Under the pieces are notes generated by a model that saw only the letters and a program-made list of their open reading frames with translations, was not told where the DNA came from and did no database searches. Below, in pieces: positions 20,662 through 29,359 of a stretch of DNA of 64,000 nucleotides (positions are counted from its first letter, which is position 1; each line of letters opens with the position of its first letter). A program made the position numbers and the translations under genes. Origin of the DNA: JAFKFI01 sp963795435 (GTDB lineage Bacteria > Pseudomonadota > Alphaproteobacteria > Acetobacterales > Acetobacteraceae); assembly GCA_963795435.1 (NCBI GenBank), contig CAWCHV010000007.1, positions 62,001-126,000 of the forward strand, read 5' to 3'.

Positions 20662-22086
20662 TCAACCGGCCAGCGGCGACCACGCGGGGTCCGATGCATC
20701 GGTCGGGGTGGGCACCGGCCGCTCGTTGAAGCCGGTAATGTCGATCGACACTAGGCGCGACGAGTAGCCGCCGCCGCGATTGTCGCGCGCCGGGGTCTCG
20801 CGCCAAAACATCAGAACCCGTCCGTTCGGCGCGAAGGTCGGACCCTCCACCGAAAAGCTCTCCGACAGGATGCGCTCGCCCGAGCCGTCCGGGTTCATCA
20901 CGCCGATCGAGAACGTCGCGCCGGATAGCCGCGTGAAGGCGATCAGGTCGCCGCGCGGCGACCACACCGGCGTCGCATAGCGGCCGCTCCCGAAGCTGAT
21001 GCGCCGCGCTCCGCCGCCGCCCGCGCCCATGATGTAGAGCTGCTGGTCGCCGCCCCGATCGGAGTTGAAAACGATCTGCGAGCCGTCCGGGCTGTAGCAC
21101 GGGCTCGTGTCGATCGCGCCGGAGTTGGTGAGCCGCCGCTCGCCGTGGCTGCCAACATCGACCGTGACGATATCCGACCCGCCGCCGCGCGCCACCGACA
21201 TGATGACGTGGCCGCCGTCCGGGCTGAATCTCGGGGCAAAGGTCATGCCGTCGAACTCGCCGAGCACTTGCTGGCGACCGGAGCCGAGGTCGAACAGATA
21301 GACGCGCGGGCGGTTCCCGGCGTAGCTCATGAACGCGATCTGATCGCGCGTGGGATGGAAGCGCGGCGTGAGCACGAGGTAGGAGCCGTCGGTCAGGATG
21401 CGGTTGTTCGCGCTGTCCTGGTCCATGATGGCGAGCCGCTTCACCCGCCGGTCGCGCGGGCCGGTGCCGGCGACGTAGACGATCCGCGTATCGAAATAGC
21501 CCTTCTCGCCGAGCAGCCGCTCGTAGATCACGTCGGCGATGATATGCGCGATGCGCCGCCAGTTGCTCTGCGTCGCGGTGTAGGCGGTACCCTGGATCTG
21601 CTGCTGCGGCAGCACGTCCCACAGGCGGAACTCGACGCGCACGCCGCCGCCCCCGGCACCCTCCACCTTGCCGGTGACCAGCGCCTGGGCGCCGATCGCG
21701 CGCCAGCTCTGGAAATTGGGCACGTCGCTCGCGGGCCCGCTGGCCTGGGTCGCGGCAGCCTGGCTGATCGGGCGGAACAATCCGCTGCGGGCAAGGTCGT
21801 CGGTCACTACTTGGGCGATGTCGTGGCCGAGCCGCCCGGCATCGCCACCGGCCCCGGCGCCCATGTCGGGGATGGCGATCGGGATCGGGTCGGTCCGCGC
21901 GCGATTGACGTCGATCACGGCGCTCTGGCCGCCTGCCGGCGGCGACCCCGCTGGCGCGGGCTGCGCGCGCAGGCCGGCGGGCGCGCCGAGCAGCGCCGCG
22001 GTGCCGGCCAATCCGCCGGCAATGAGGCCGCGCCGGCCGAAGCCTCGCAAGTTAGGGCCGATCATCTTCGTCTCACCGGTCATCAT
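20662..22086 (-). CDS. tolB: Tol-Pal system beta-propeller protein TolB
   Basis: About 474 residues. A twin-arginine-like signal (FGRRGLIAGGLAGTAALLG) leads to the periplasm. An N-terminal domain (IAQVVTDDLARSGLFRPIS) precedes a six-bladed propeller with repeats such as FHPTRDQIAFMSYAGNRPRVY, FSPDGGHVIMSVARGG and YSPDGSQIVFNSDRGGDQQLY. Start: ATG 22086 behind AGGGA; the TTG at 22101 is less likely. Several in-frame ATGs follow closely (22083, 22065). It lies between tolA and pal. Confidence 0.95.
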   Translation of the reverse strand: MMTGETKMIGPNLRGFGRRGLIAGGLAGTAALLGAPAGLRAQPAPAGSPPAGGQSAVIDVNRARTDPIPIAIPDMGAGAGGDAGRLGHDIAQVVTDDLARSGLFRPISQAAATQASGPASDVPNFQSWRAIGAQALVTGKVEGAGGGGVRVEFRLWDVLPQQQIQGTAYTATQSNWRRIAHIIADVIYERLLGEKGYFDTRIVYVAGTGPRDRRVKRLAIMDQDSANNRILTDGSYLVLTPRFHPTRDQIAFMSYAGNRPRVYLFDLGSGRQQVLGEFDGMTFAPRFSPDGGHVIMSVARGGGSDIVTVDVGSHGERRLTNSGAIDTSPCYSPDGSQIVFNSDRGGDQQLYIMGAGGGGARRISFGSGRYATPVWSPRGDLIAFTRLSGATFSIGVMNPDGSGERILSESFSVEGPTFAPNGRVLMFWRETPARDNRGGGYSSRLVSIDITGFNERPVPTPTDASDPAWSPLAG

Positions 22087-22102
22087 CGTTCCCTGTCCCA
22101 AT

Positions 22103-23092
22103 TCATTCCCCGGGTCTGAAGCGGAAGGTCAGCGTCTGCTGCTGGCCGAGCATGGTGCGCGGCAGCGGCAGGTTGGCGCATTGCGGGCTCAGCACGGCGC
22201 GCCGCGCGCGCTCCGCGAAGGCGCGAAACACCGGATCGCCCATCCGGCCGCTGTCGGGCGACGCCACATCGGCCATGCGGGCGACCCCGCCCTCGTCGGT
22301 GCGCACCGTGAGCAGCACCTGCATCTGGTCGACGCCCTTCGCCCCCGCGTCATAGGTCCAGCACCGGCGCACCTCGGCGCCCACCGCGCGGGCCTGGTCG
22401 GCCGAGAGCTTCGAAGTGTCGTCGCCCAGCGGATTGCCCCCGCCATTCGGCGTACCGCCACGGGCGGGGTTGGCGTGGGCCTGCGGCGGCTGCTTCTGGC
22501 GCTGCATCGCGCGCAATTTTTCCAGCGTGTTCTGCAACGCGGGACTCTCGGGAGCCGGGTTCTTCGTCGGGTTCGGCTGCGAGGTGTGGCTCGGCGGCGC
22601 GGGCGGGGGGGGCGGGGCCGGCGGCGGTGGAACGGGCGGAGGCGGCGTCGGCTTCGGCGGCGTCGGCTGGGGCGGGCTCGGCGGCGCGGGTGGGGGCGGA
22701 GGCGCGGGAGTGGGTGTAGGCGTCGGGGTCTGCGGCGGCACCGGCAGGGGCGGCGTCGGCGCTGGCGGCGCCGGCGCGGGAGGCGGCGGAGGTGGCGGCG
22801 GAGGCGGAGGGGGTGGCGGCGGCTCGGGAGGCGTCGGCTTCGGCGGCTCCGGCGCGGTCTCCTCGGCCGGAGACGGCTCGCTCGAGGGCGCCGCCACCGG
22901 CGCCGGCGTCTCGGCGCGGCGCGTGTTCGCCGCGTCGCCCTCGAACACCATCGCCACCGCCTGCTCGGGCGGCGGCTCGGGCGTGCGCACAGCAGGCAGG
23001 CCGATCAGCAGCACGACCAGCAGGACCACGTGCAGCGCGATCGAGACGGCGGTGCCGCGACGCAGCTCCGGGGTTATCCGGCGAGGGTTCAT
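22103..23092 (-). CDS. tolA: TolA-like energy transducer with extreme proline-rich linker
   Basis: 329 residues. One N-terminal membrane anchor (TAVSIALHVVLLVVLLIGLP) is followed by roughly 110 residues of almost uninterrupted proline-rich sequence (residues ~75-180) in place of the Ala/Lys/Glu helix of enterobacterial TolA. A C-terminal TonB/TolA-like domain follows (VRRCWTYDAGAKGVDQMQVLLTVRTDEGG). It couples the TolQR proton motor to TolB/Pal. Sitting between tolR and tolB supports the assignment, although sequence similarity to TolA is confined to the two ends. Confidence 0.85.
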   Translation of the reverse strand: MNPRRITPELRRGTAVSIALHVVLLVVLLIGLPAVRTPEPPPEQAVAMVFEGDAANTRRAETPAPVAAPSSEPSPAEETAPEPPKPTPPEPPPPPPPPPPPPPPPAPAPPAPTPPLPVPPQTPTPTPTPAPPPPPAPPSPPQPTPPKPTPPPPVPPPPAPPPPPAPPSHTSQPNPTKNPAPESPALQNTLEKLRAMQRQKQPPQAHANPARGGTPNGGGNPLGDDTSKLSADQARAVGAEVRRCWTYDAGAKGVDQMQVLLTVRTDEGGVARMADVASPDSGRMGDPVFRAFAERARRAVLSPQCANLPLPRTMLGQQQTLTFRFRPGE

Positions 23093-23113
23093 CCAGGCGG
23101 TCCGGGGCCGGGA

Positions 23114-23626
23114 TCAGCCGCGCCCCTGCGGACGCGGCGCGGCGGCCGGGGCGGGCTTCGTCGGCGTCGCGGCGGCCGGCGCGGTCCTGGCGGCGGGCAC
23201 GGCATTCGGCTGCTCGGCCAGCAAGGCGACTTTGGTGAAGCCGCCCTGGGTGATGGTGCCCATCACCTCCATGATCCGGCCATAGGTGATCCCCTTGTCG
23301 CCGCGCACGAAGATGCGCCGGTCGGCGTTGTTCTGCGCCGCCGCCTGCAGCTTCGCGACGAGCTCGTCGACCTGCACCTCCTGCTCCTGCAGGAAGATCT
23401 TGCCTTCCGCGTTCACCGACACAGTGAGCGGCTCGGTATCCGAATTGAGCTGCTGGGCGGAGGTCTTGGGCAGGTCCACCGGCACGCCCGAGGTCATCAG
23501 CGGCGCGGTCACCATGAAGATGATGAGCAGCACCAGCATCACGTCGACCAGCGGCGTCACGTTGATCTCGGCGAGCGGCCGATAGCGCCCGCGCCCGGCC
23601 GGCTTGCCGTTGAGATATCCGGCCAT
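23114..23626 (-). CDS. tolR: TolR/ExbD-type proton-channel subunit
   Basis: 170 residues. It has the N-terminal membrane segment with the essential Asp in LAEINVTPLVDVMLVLLIIFMVTAPLMTSGVPVDLPKT, then a periplasmic domain (RIFVRGDKGITYGRIMEVMGTI). The last 30 residues are alanine/proline-rich. With TolQ it forms the proton-driven motor of the Tol-Pal system. Confidence 0.95.
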   Translation of the reverse strand: MAGYLNGKPAGRGRYRPLAEINVTPLVDVMLVLLIIFMVTAPLMTSGVPVDLPKTSAQQLNSDTEPLTVSVNAEGKIFLQEQEVQVDELVAKLQAAAQNNADRRIFVRGDKGITYGRIMEVMGTITQGGFTKVALLAEQPNAVPAARTAPAAATPTKPAPAAAPRPQGRG

Positions 23627-23633
23627 CAGGCAG

Positions 23634-23670
23634 CCCCCTCACCCCGGCCCTCTCCCCCCAAGGGGAGAGG
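23634..23670. repeat. REP-like inverted repeat inside the tol operon
   Basis: The arms CCTCTCCCC (23649-23657) and GGGGAGAGG (23662-23670) pair perfectly around a CCAA loop, preceded by CCCCCTCACCCCGG. A relative with the same CCTCACCC...CCCTCTCCC core lies at 32.2 kb. It fills the gap between the tolQ stop and the tolR start, so it would form a hairpin within the operon mRNA. Confidence 0.6.
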
Positions 23671-23684
23671 AAGAAGAAGAGGGA

Positions 23685-24404
23685 TCACGCCGGCCGCTCC
23701 TCGCTCTGGCGCGACAGGATGGCGCCGAACTCCGCGCCGAAGCCCTCGAGCCGTCCGGCGTAGCGGGCCAGATCGGTGCTGATCTTGTTGTAGGCGAGCA
23801 CCGCCGGGATCGCCGCGACCAAGCCGATCGCGGTGGCGAACAACGCTTCGGCGATGCCGGGCGCGACTACCGCGAGATTGGTGTTGTGCATCGCGGCGAT
23901 GGCGGAAAAGCTGTGCATGATGCCCCAGACGGTGCCGAACAGGCCGATGAACGGCGCCGTCGCGCCCACCGAGGCGAGAAAGATCATCCATCGCTCCAGC
24001 CGCTCCATTTCGCGCTGGATCGTCACGGTGATCGCGCGGTCCACCCGTTCCTTGACGCCGGTGTGGGAGATGTCGGCGCCGGCGACCCGCGCGGTGCGCC
24101 GCCACTCGCCCATCGCCGCGCCGAACACGGCGGCCATCGGGTTGCCGGGCTTGGCGCCTTCCTGGTCGTACAACTCGTCAAGACTGCCGCCAGACCAGAA
24201 GCGATCCTCGAACTTGTCGCCCTCGCTGTTGGCACGGCGCAGGCTCGACCATTTCTCGAACACGATTGCCCACACCCACACGCTGGCCGCCAGCAGCAGG
24301 ACAATCGTCAGCTTGACCACGATGTCGGCCTGCATGAACAGGCCCCAGAGCGACATATCGGCGCCGGCCACGCCCAAATTCACCGCATCGACTGCCCGAT
24401 CCAC
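23685..24404 (-). CDS. tolQ: TolQ/ExbB-type proton-channel subunit
   Basis: 239 residues with three membrane segments (around residues 25-45, 140-160 and 180-200). Family signatures: WAIVFEKWSSLRRAN, VKERVDRAITVTIQREMERLERWM, LASVGATAPFIGLFGTVWGIMHSF and AVVAPGIAEALFATAIGLVAAIPAV. With TolR it forms the inner-membrane motor. It follows ybgC by 3 bases, giving the classic ybgC-tolQRAB-pal-cpoB order. Confidence 0.97.
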   Translation of the reverse strand: MDRAVDAVNLGVAGADMSLWGLFMQADIVVKLTIVLLLAASVWVWAIVFEKWSSLRRANSEGDKFEDRFWSGGSLDELYDQEGAKPGNPMAAVFGAAMGEWRRTARVAGADISHTGVKERVDRAITVTIQREMERLERWMIFLASVGATAPFIGLFGTVWGIMHSFSAIAAMHNTNLAVVAPGIAEALFATAIGLVAAIPAVLAYNKISTDLARYAGRLEGFGAEFGAILSRQSEERPA

Positions 24405-24407
24405 TCG

Positions 24408-24860
24408 TCAACCCCCGTTCATGCCCATCGCCAGCAGGCCGTCCCGCCAGCGCGCCGGTATCCGCATCGGTCGATCCTCGCCGGGTCGGACGCAGGCGAG
24501 CTGCAATTCGACCACCACCAGCGGCCCGTCCTCGCCCGATTTGCGGAACTCCTGGCGCAGATTGACCGACGCGCCGCCGACATGGACGGGAGCCGTTAGC
24601 ACGAGGAGCGAGTCGTCCAGCCGGGCGGGCCGCTGATAATCCAGTTTTGCGCGCCGCACCACGAACATGAGGTTGTGCCGCGTCACCAGCTCGGCATGGG
24701 GGATGCCCATGTCGCGCAGGGCCTCGGTCCGGGCACGCTCCGCGAACCGGAGATAGTTCGCGTGGTAGACGATCCCCCCGGCATCGGTGTCCTCGAAATA
24801 GACCCGGATGGCATAGCGATGCGGTCCTGCCGGATTCATGGCGTGACCATGACCATTCAT
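24408..24860 (-). CDS. ybgC: Tol-Pal-associated acyl-CoA thioesterase YbgC
   Basis: 150 residues, hotdog fold. The active-site stretch is VYFEDTDAGGIVYHANYLRFAERARTE, with the catalytic Asp and the usual 4-hydroxybenzoyl-CoA-thioesterase-like pattern. It hydrolyses acyl-CoA or acyl-ACP and is conserved at the head of the tol operon. ATG 24860 overlaps the ruvB stop by four bases (ATGA), linking the ruv and tol groups into one transcription unit; an in-frame ATG at 24839 is an alternative. Confidence 0.95.
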   Translation of the reverse strand: MNGHGHAMNPAGPHRYAIRVYFEDTDAGGIVYHANYLRFAERARTEALRDMGIPHAELVTRHNLMFVVRRAKLDYQRPARLDDSLLVLTAPVHVGGASVNLRQEFRKSGEDGPLVVVELQLACVRPGEDRPMRIPARWRDGLLAMGMNGG

Positions 24861-25894
24861 TCATCATCCCGCAGCAGGTCGAGCTGCGATGGCCCGCGCG
24901 CTGGTGGCGGGAGATCGAGATGGTGCCAGCCGGGCTCGCCCAGCATCCGCCCGCGACTGGTACGCAGGATCAAACCCTCCTGGATGAGGAACGGCTCGAC
25001 CACATCCTCCAGCGTGTCGCGTGCCTCCGCGAGTGCGGCGGCCAGCGTCTCGACGCCCACCGGCCCGCCGGCATGATGTTCCGCAATTCGCAGGAGGTAG
25101 CGCCGGTCCATCGCGTCGAGCCCGCGCCGATCCACCTCCAGGCGCAGCAGCGCCGCATCCGCCACCTCGCGGTCCACCGGATCGGATTTTTCCACGGCGG
25201 CGATGTCGCGCACCCGCCGCAGCAGGCGGCCGGCGATTCGCGGCGTCCCCCGCGAGCGGCGCGCGATCTCCGCCGCCCCGTCGGCGGTCAGCGTGAAGCC
25301 GAGTTTTTCCGCGCCGCGCGACACGATCAGCTCCAGCTCCGCCGCCGTGTAAAACACCAGCCGCAGCGGGATGCCGAACCGGTCGCGCAGCGGCGTCGCC
25401 AGCAGCCCCGAGCGGGTGGTGGCGCCGACCAGCGTGAACGGCGGCAGGTCGATCCGCACGCTGCGCGCGCCCGGCCCCTCGCCGATGATGAGGTCGAGCT
25501 GAAAATCCTCCATCGCCGGATACAGCACCTCCTCGATGGCGGGCTGCAGGCGATGGATCTCGTCGATGAACAGCACGTCGCGCGGCTGCAAATTGGTGAG
25601 GATCGCGGCGAGGTCACCGGCCCGCTGGATGACCGGGCCGGAGGTCGCGCGGAAGCCAACGCCGAGCTCGCGCGCGACGATCTGTGCGAGGGTGGTCTTG
25701 CCGAGACCCGGCGGCCCATGCAGCAGCACGTGATCCAGAGCCTCGCCTCGCCCGCGCGCCGCCGCGATGAACATGGCGAGGTTTTCGCGCGTTGCCTTCT
25801 GGCCGATAAATTCATTTAGGTTCTGCGGCCTGAGACTTGCTTCTCCAGCATCCTCCTCGACGCGGGCGGGCGAGACCGCGCGCTCTTCGCTCAT
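24857..25894 (-). CDS. ruvB: Holliday junction branch migration helicase RuvB
   Basis: 345 residues, an AAA+ motor of the RuvABC resolvasome. Signatures: LRPQNLNEFIGQKATRENLAMF, Walker A HGPPGLGKTTLAQIVA near residue 60, Walker B LFIDEIHRLQPAIEEVLYPAMEDF, sensor 1 LVGATTRSGLL, and the C-terminal winged helix ending FLIQEGLILRTSRGRMLG. It overlaps the ruvA stop and the ybgC start by a few bases each. Confidence 0.98.
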   Translation of the reverse strand: MSEERAVSPARVEEDAGEASLRPQNLNEFIGQKATRENLAMFIAAARGRGEALDHVLLHGPPGLGKTTLAQIVARELGVGFRATSGPVIQRAGDLAAILTNLQPRDVLFIDEIHRLQPAIEEVLYPAMEDFQLDLIIGEGPGARSVRIDLPPFTLVGATTRSGLLATPLRDRFGIPLRLVFYTAAELELIVSRGAEKLGFTLTADGAAEIARRSRGTPRIAGRLLRRVRDIAAVEKSDPVDREVADAALLRLEVDRRGLDAMDRRYLLRIAEHHAGGPVGVETLAAALAEARDTLEDVVEPFLIQEGLILRTSRGRMLGEPGWHHLDLPPPARGPSQLDLLRDDE

Positions 25895-26502
25895 GCCGGG
25901 CTCCGCTGCGCCAGCTCACGCAGGCTGTCGCGGATCACCACGTCGAGCCCGGCGCCCTCACCCAGCCGCTCGACAGCGCGGATCACGGCCGGCTGCGCCT
26001 CCTGCCGGCGATAGCCGAGATTGACCAATGCCGACAGCGCGTCCTCCGCGATGCCAGCCGGCGCGCGGGGAGTCGCTGGCATCCCCGGCGAGGCGGGCAT
26101 CGCTCCGGCCTTCTCGCGCAACTCGGTCAGCAGGCGGATCGCGAGCTTGGCGCCCACGCCAGGCGCCCGTGTCAGGCTGGCCCGGTCGCCGGCCGCGATG
26201 GCGCCGACCAGATCGCGCGGCGACAGGGCTGAGAGAATGCCGAGCGCCACCCGTGCACCCACCCCCTGAACGGTCGTCAGGAGCCGGAACCAGTCCCGCT
26301 CGGCGGCGTCCGCGAATCCAAACAGCGAAATCGCATCCTCGCGCACTTGGGTCTCGATCAGGATTTGCGCGAGCGCGGGTGGGGCGGGTAGCGCGGCGAG
26401 GGTGCGCGTCGAGGCATGGACCAGATAGCCCACGCCGTTCACGTCCACCACGCAGCGGCCCTCCTCCAGCGCGTCGATCCGTCCGGTGAGCTTGGCGATC
26501 AC
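25891..26502 (-). CDS. ruvA: Holliday junction branch migration protein RuvA
   Basis: 203 residues, the tetrameric junction-binding subunit. N-terminal OB fold (IAKLTGRIDALEEGRCVVDVNGVGY), tandem helix-hairpin-helix motifs (LLTTVQGVGARVALGILS and LTRAPGVGAKLAIRLLTEL) and the C-terminal RuvB-binding domain (DALSALVNLGYRRQEAQPAV). Start: GTG 26502, which overlaps the ruvC stop as GTGA and gives the usual (M)IAKLTG N-terminus. Confidence 0.97.
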   Translation of the reverse strand: MIAKLTGRIDALEEGRCVVDVNGVGYLVHASTRTLAALPAPPALAQILIETQVREDAISLFGFADAAERDWFRLLTTVQGVGARVALGILSALSPRDLVGAIAAGDRASLTRAPGVGAKLAIRLLTELREKAGAMPASPGMPATPRAPAGIAEDALSALVNLGYRRQEAQPAVIRAVERLGEGAGLDVVIRDSLRELAQRSPA

Positions 26503-27005
26503 GCGGTCCGCGTTCCGGCGGACCACGCGACGCGGCTCGCGCGGTGATGGGCATGGCAGATCGCCACCGCCAGCGCGTCCGCGGCGTCGGCCCGACGCAG
26601 TTCAGCTCCCGGCAGCAGCCGCCGCACCATCGCCTGCACCTGCGCCTTGTCCGCCCCGCCGCTGCCGACCACCGCCATCTTCACCGATTTGGCGGCGTAT
26701 TCGAGCACCGGGATGCCGGCGAGCGCCGGGGCGAGCAGGGCCACGCCGCGTGCGTAGCCGAGCTTCAAGGTCGCCGCGCCGTTGCGGTTCACGTAGGTCT
26801 CCTCCACCGCCGCCTCGTCCGGCCGATGTAGCGCCAGCAGCGAAGCGAGCGCGTCGTGCAGCGCCTTCAGCCGGTCCGGCACGCTGGCATTCCCGTCGGT
26901 CGCGATGATGCCGTCGCCGACATGGCGCAGCCGGTTGCCGTGCGCCTCGATCACGCCCCAGCCGGTGCAGCGCAGGCCCGGATCGATCCCTAGCAGCCTG
27001 ACCAA
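26499..27005 (-). CDS. ruvC: Holliday junction resolvase RuvC
   Basis: 168 residues, the endonuclease that cuts Holliday junctions. Catalytic acidic residues are seen in LLGIDPGLRCTGWGV, AAVEETYVNRNGAATLKLGYARG and the C-terminal ADAADALAVAICHAHH. Start: TTG 27005 with GGGAG upstream. The frame is open to 27266, but that extension overlaps yebC and has no family similarity. The tail after the last motif (RVAWSAGTRTA) is slightly longer than usual. Confidence 0.95.
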   Translation of the reverse strand: MVRLLGIDPGLRCTGWGVIEAHGNRLRHVGDGIIATDGNASVPDRLKALHDALASLLALHRPDEAAVEETYVNRNGAATLKLGYARGVALLAPALAGIPVLEYAAKSVKMAVVGSGGADKAQVQAMVRRLLPGAELRRADAADALAVAICHAHHRASRVAWSAGTRTA

Positions 27006-27037
27006 TCTTCTCCCACTCCCCGAGTCGCGTGTAAGCG

Positions 27038-27787
27038 CTACGCGGAGAGCTTCTGCATCACCGCGTCGGGGATGTCGAAATTCGCGTAGACGTTCTGCAC
27101 GTCGTCGCTGTCGTCGAGCACGTCGAGCAGCTTCAGCAAGGCCGCCGCTCGCTCCTCGTCGAGCGTGACCGTCGTGGCGGGCCGCCAGTCGAGCTTGGCG
27201 GTCTCGGGCGGGCCGAAGCGATTCTCCAGCGCGTCGCGCACGGCGAAGAAATCGTCGATGGCGCACGTGACCTCGTGACCCTCGGTGTCGCTCTCGGCGT
27301 TGGTGGCACCCGCCTCGACCGCCGCCTCCAGCATGTCGTCGGCACCGGCGGCGGACGCCGGATAGCGTACCATGCCGAGCCGCTCGAACAGGAACGCGAC
27401 CGAGTTGGTCTCGCCCAACGCGCCGCCGTGCTTGGAGAAGGCCGAGCGCACATCCGACGCGGTGCGGTTGCGGTTGTCGGTCAGCGCCTCGACGATAATG
27501 GCGACGCCCGCGGGGCCGTAGCCCTCGTAGCGCACCTCGGCATAGTCCTCGCTGCTACCCGCGCCGGTCGCCTTCTTTATCGCCCGCTCCACCGTGTCGC
27601 GCGGCATGTTCGCCTGCCGCGCCGCCTGCACCGCCGCCCGCAGGCGCGGATTGGATGCCGGATCGGGCAGGCCGGCGCGCGCCGAGACGGTGATCTCGCG
27701 TATCAACTTCGCGAATTGCCGCGCCCGCCGAGCGTCCTGCGCGCCCTTGCGGTGCATGATGTTCTTGAATTGCGAATGTCCGGCCAT
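27038..27787 (-). CDS. yebC: YebC/PmpR family DNA-binding regulatory protein
   Basis: 249 residues, three-domain TACO1/YebC fold. Signatures: MAGHSQFKNIMHRKGAQDAR at the start, EITVSARAGLPDPASNPRLR, NMPRDTVERAIKKATG, YEGYGPAGVAIIVEALTDNRNRT, and FSKHGGALGETNSVAFLFERLG. YebC proteins act as transcriptional regulators and, in some bacteria, help ribosomes through polyproline stretches; the polyproline-rich TolA a few kilobases away makes that worth noting. Start: ATG 27787 gives the canonical N-terminus. Confidence 0.97.
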   Translation of the reverse strand: MAGHSQFKNIMHRKGAQDARRARQFAKLIREITVSARAGLPDPASNPRLRAAVQAARQANMPRDTVERAIKKATGAGSSEDYAEVRYEGYGPAGVAIIVEALTDNRNRTASDVRSAFSKHGGALGETNSVAFLFERLGMVRYPASAAGADDMLEAAVEAGATNAESDTEGHEVTCAIDDFFAVRDALENRFGPPETAKLDWRPATTVTLDEERAAALLKLLDVLDDSDDVQNVYANFDIPDAVMQKLSA

Positions 27788-27953
27788 CGCCGCGTCCTGT
27801 GCGTCGGGTGTCATTGCATCTAATGTCGGGGCCGCCTTGTATCAGGCGAGCGGGCACGCACAAAACCGCCTCACCCGTCGCGTGACCTTCAGCGATGACG
27901 ATCCGAGAGACGGCCGGCGTGAGACGGCTGAGCCGGGATTGACGCCTCTCTCC

Positions 27954-28769
27954 TCACCCCACCGGCATTGCCTGCGACAGCCGGCCGCCCATGCGGATCG
28001 GCTCGATCCGGCGGGAGAGACCCGTCGCGTCGTCGGTCTCGACGAACACGCCGCACACCGTCGCCTCGCCCTCGGCGGGGGCGAGGCGTTCGCCGGGCAT
28101 CTTGCGCCAGAAGCGGGTGGTGGCGCCCTCCTTGGCCATGCCGATCACGCTGTCATAGTCGCCGCACATGCCGGCGTCCGACATGAACGCCGTGCCGCCG
28201 GGCAGCACCATATGGTCGGCCGATGGGCAATGCGTGTGGGTGCCAACCACGAATGACACCTGGCCGTCGAAGGAGTGGGCATAAGCCATCTTCTCGCTGG
28301 TCGCCTCGGCGTGGAAATCCACCACGATGGCGGCGACCGTGCCGCCCAGCCGGTATTTCGACAGTTCTTGCGCGGTGCCACGGAACGGGCAGTCGAGGGC
28401 GTCCATGAACAGGCGGCCCATCGCGTTCAGCACCAGCGCCCGACGCCCGCCCGACACCTCGACGACAATGCTGCCAAATCCGGGAGTTCCCGGCGGAAAG
28501 TTCAAAGGCCGGATGAGGCGCGGGGACTCGGAGATATAGGGTAGAATCTCGCGGCGGTCCCAGGCGTGATTGCCCAGCGTGACCACGTCGGCGCCGGCGG
28601 CGAACAGCGCGGCCGCCATGTCGGGGGCGAGGCCGAAGCCGTGCGAGGCGTTCTCGGCGTTGACCACGGCGAGGTCGATCGCGAGGCGTTCGCGCAACAC
28701 CGGCAGGGCCGCCGCCGCCGCGTCGCGACCGGTGCGGCCGACCAGATCGCCCAGGAACAGGATACGCAT
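27954..28769 (-). CDS. YmdB-like (TIGR00282) metallophosphoesterase
   Basis: 271 residues. Calcineurin-like metal site: MRILFLGDLVGRTGRDA, VNAENASHGFGLAP, DVVTLGNHAWDRREI, VDFHAEATSEKMAY and VVGTHTHCPSADHMVLPGGTAFMSDAGMCG. Members hydrolyse cyclic nucleotides such as 2',3'-cAMP. Its place between yebC and the 5-formyl-THF cyclo-ligase/zapA group is conserved in alphaproteobacteria. It is separated from that ligase gene by 3 bases. Confidence 0.93.
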   Translation of the reverse strand: MRILFLGDLVGRTGRDAAAAALPVLRERLAIDLAVVNAENASHGFGLAPDMAAALFAAGADVVTLGNHAWDRREILPYISESPRLIRPLNFPPGTPGFGSIVVEVSGGRRALVLNAMGRLFMDALDCPFRGTAQELSKYRLGGTVAAIVVDFHAEATSEKMAYAHSFDGQVSFVVGTHTHCPSADHMVLPGGTAFMSDAGMCGDYDSVIGMAKEGATTRFWRKMPGERLAPAEGEATVCGVFVETDDATGLSRRIEPIRMGGRLSQAMPVG

Positions 28770-28772
28770 TCG

Positions 28773-29357
28773 CTAGCCCTCGATCGCGCAGCGGATGATG
28801 CCGCGCTCGGTGGCGACGGCGGGAAGCCGGACATCGTGCGGGCCGGCGGGAACCACGTCCATCTCCTGCGCGGCGTATGCGCAACCCAGTCGCCCGGCCT
28901 TGGGCAGCGCGGCCAGGGTGCGGTCGTAGTAGCCGGCGCCGTAGCCGAGCCGGCCTCCCCGCCGGTCGAAGGCAAGCAGCGGCACCAGCAGGAAATCGGG
29001 TTGCCGCTCCTCCCCGGTGGGACGCACTGTGCCGAATCCTTCCGCGATCATTGCATCGCCGGGCCGCCATAGCCGAAAGCCGAGGGGCTGGCCGCGCGGC
29101 GGCGTCACCGGCAGCACGATCTCGTGGCCACGCTCGATCAGCGCCAGCAACAATGGACGGATGTCGATTTCTGCTCCGAGCGGCCAGAAACCGGAGACCA
29201 CGGCGCCGGCGGGCGGCGGATGGTCCCGCAGAACGTACGACGCCAACCGGGAACCGCACGCCGGATCGCAGCCAGCGCGAGCCGCCACCGCACGCCGACG
29301 CGCCTCCCGCTTGGCTTCGGCGAGGTTGTTGGAAAAGGAAGGGTGCGGAGCCGCCAT
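28773..29357 (-). CDS. fau: 5-formyltetrahydrofolate cyclo-ligase
   Basis: 194 residues. It converts 5-formyl-THF to 5,10-methenyl-THF with ATP. Signatures: AEAKREARRRAVAARAGC at the N-terminus, VSGFWPLGAEIDIRPLLLAL, and the substrate/nucleotide-binding FDRRGGRLGYGAGYYDRTLAAL. It lies between a 6S RNA candidate and the phosphoesterase, the order known for fau (ygfA) in many proteobacteria. Confidence 0.95.
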   Translation of the reverse strand: MAAPHPSFSNNLAEAKREARRRAVAARAGCDPACGSRLASYVLRDHPPPAGAVVSGFWPLGAEIDIRPLLLALIERGHEIVLPVTPPRGQPLGFRLWRPGDAMIAEGFGTVRPTGEERQPDFLLVPLLAFDRRGGRLGYGAGYYDRTLAALPKAGRLGCAYAAQEMDVVPAGPHDVRLPAVATERGIIRCAIEG

Positions 29358-29359
29358 GA

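Noticed and set aside
22560..22880. Dense GGCGGCGG-type repetition suggesting a tandem repeat or CRISPR-like array
   Set aside because: It is the coding sequence of the proline-rich TolA linker; there are no constant-length repeats separated by unique spacers.
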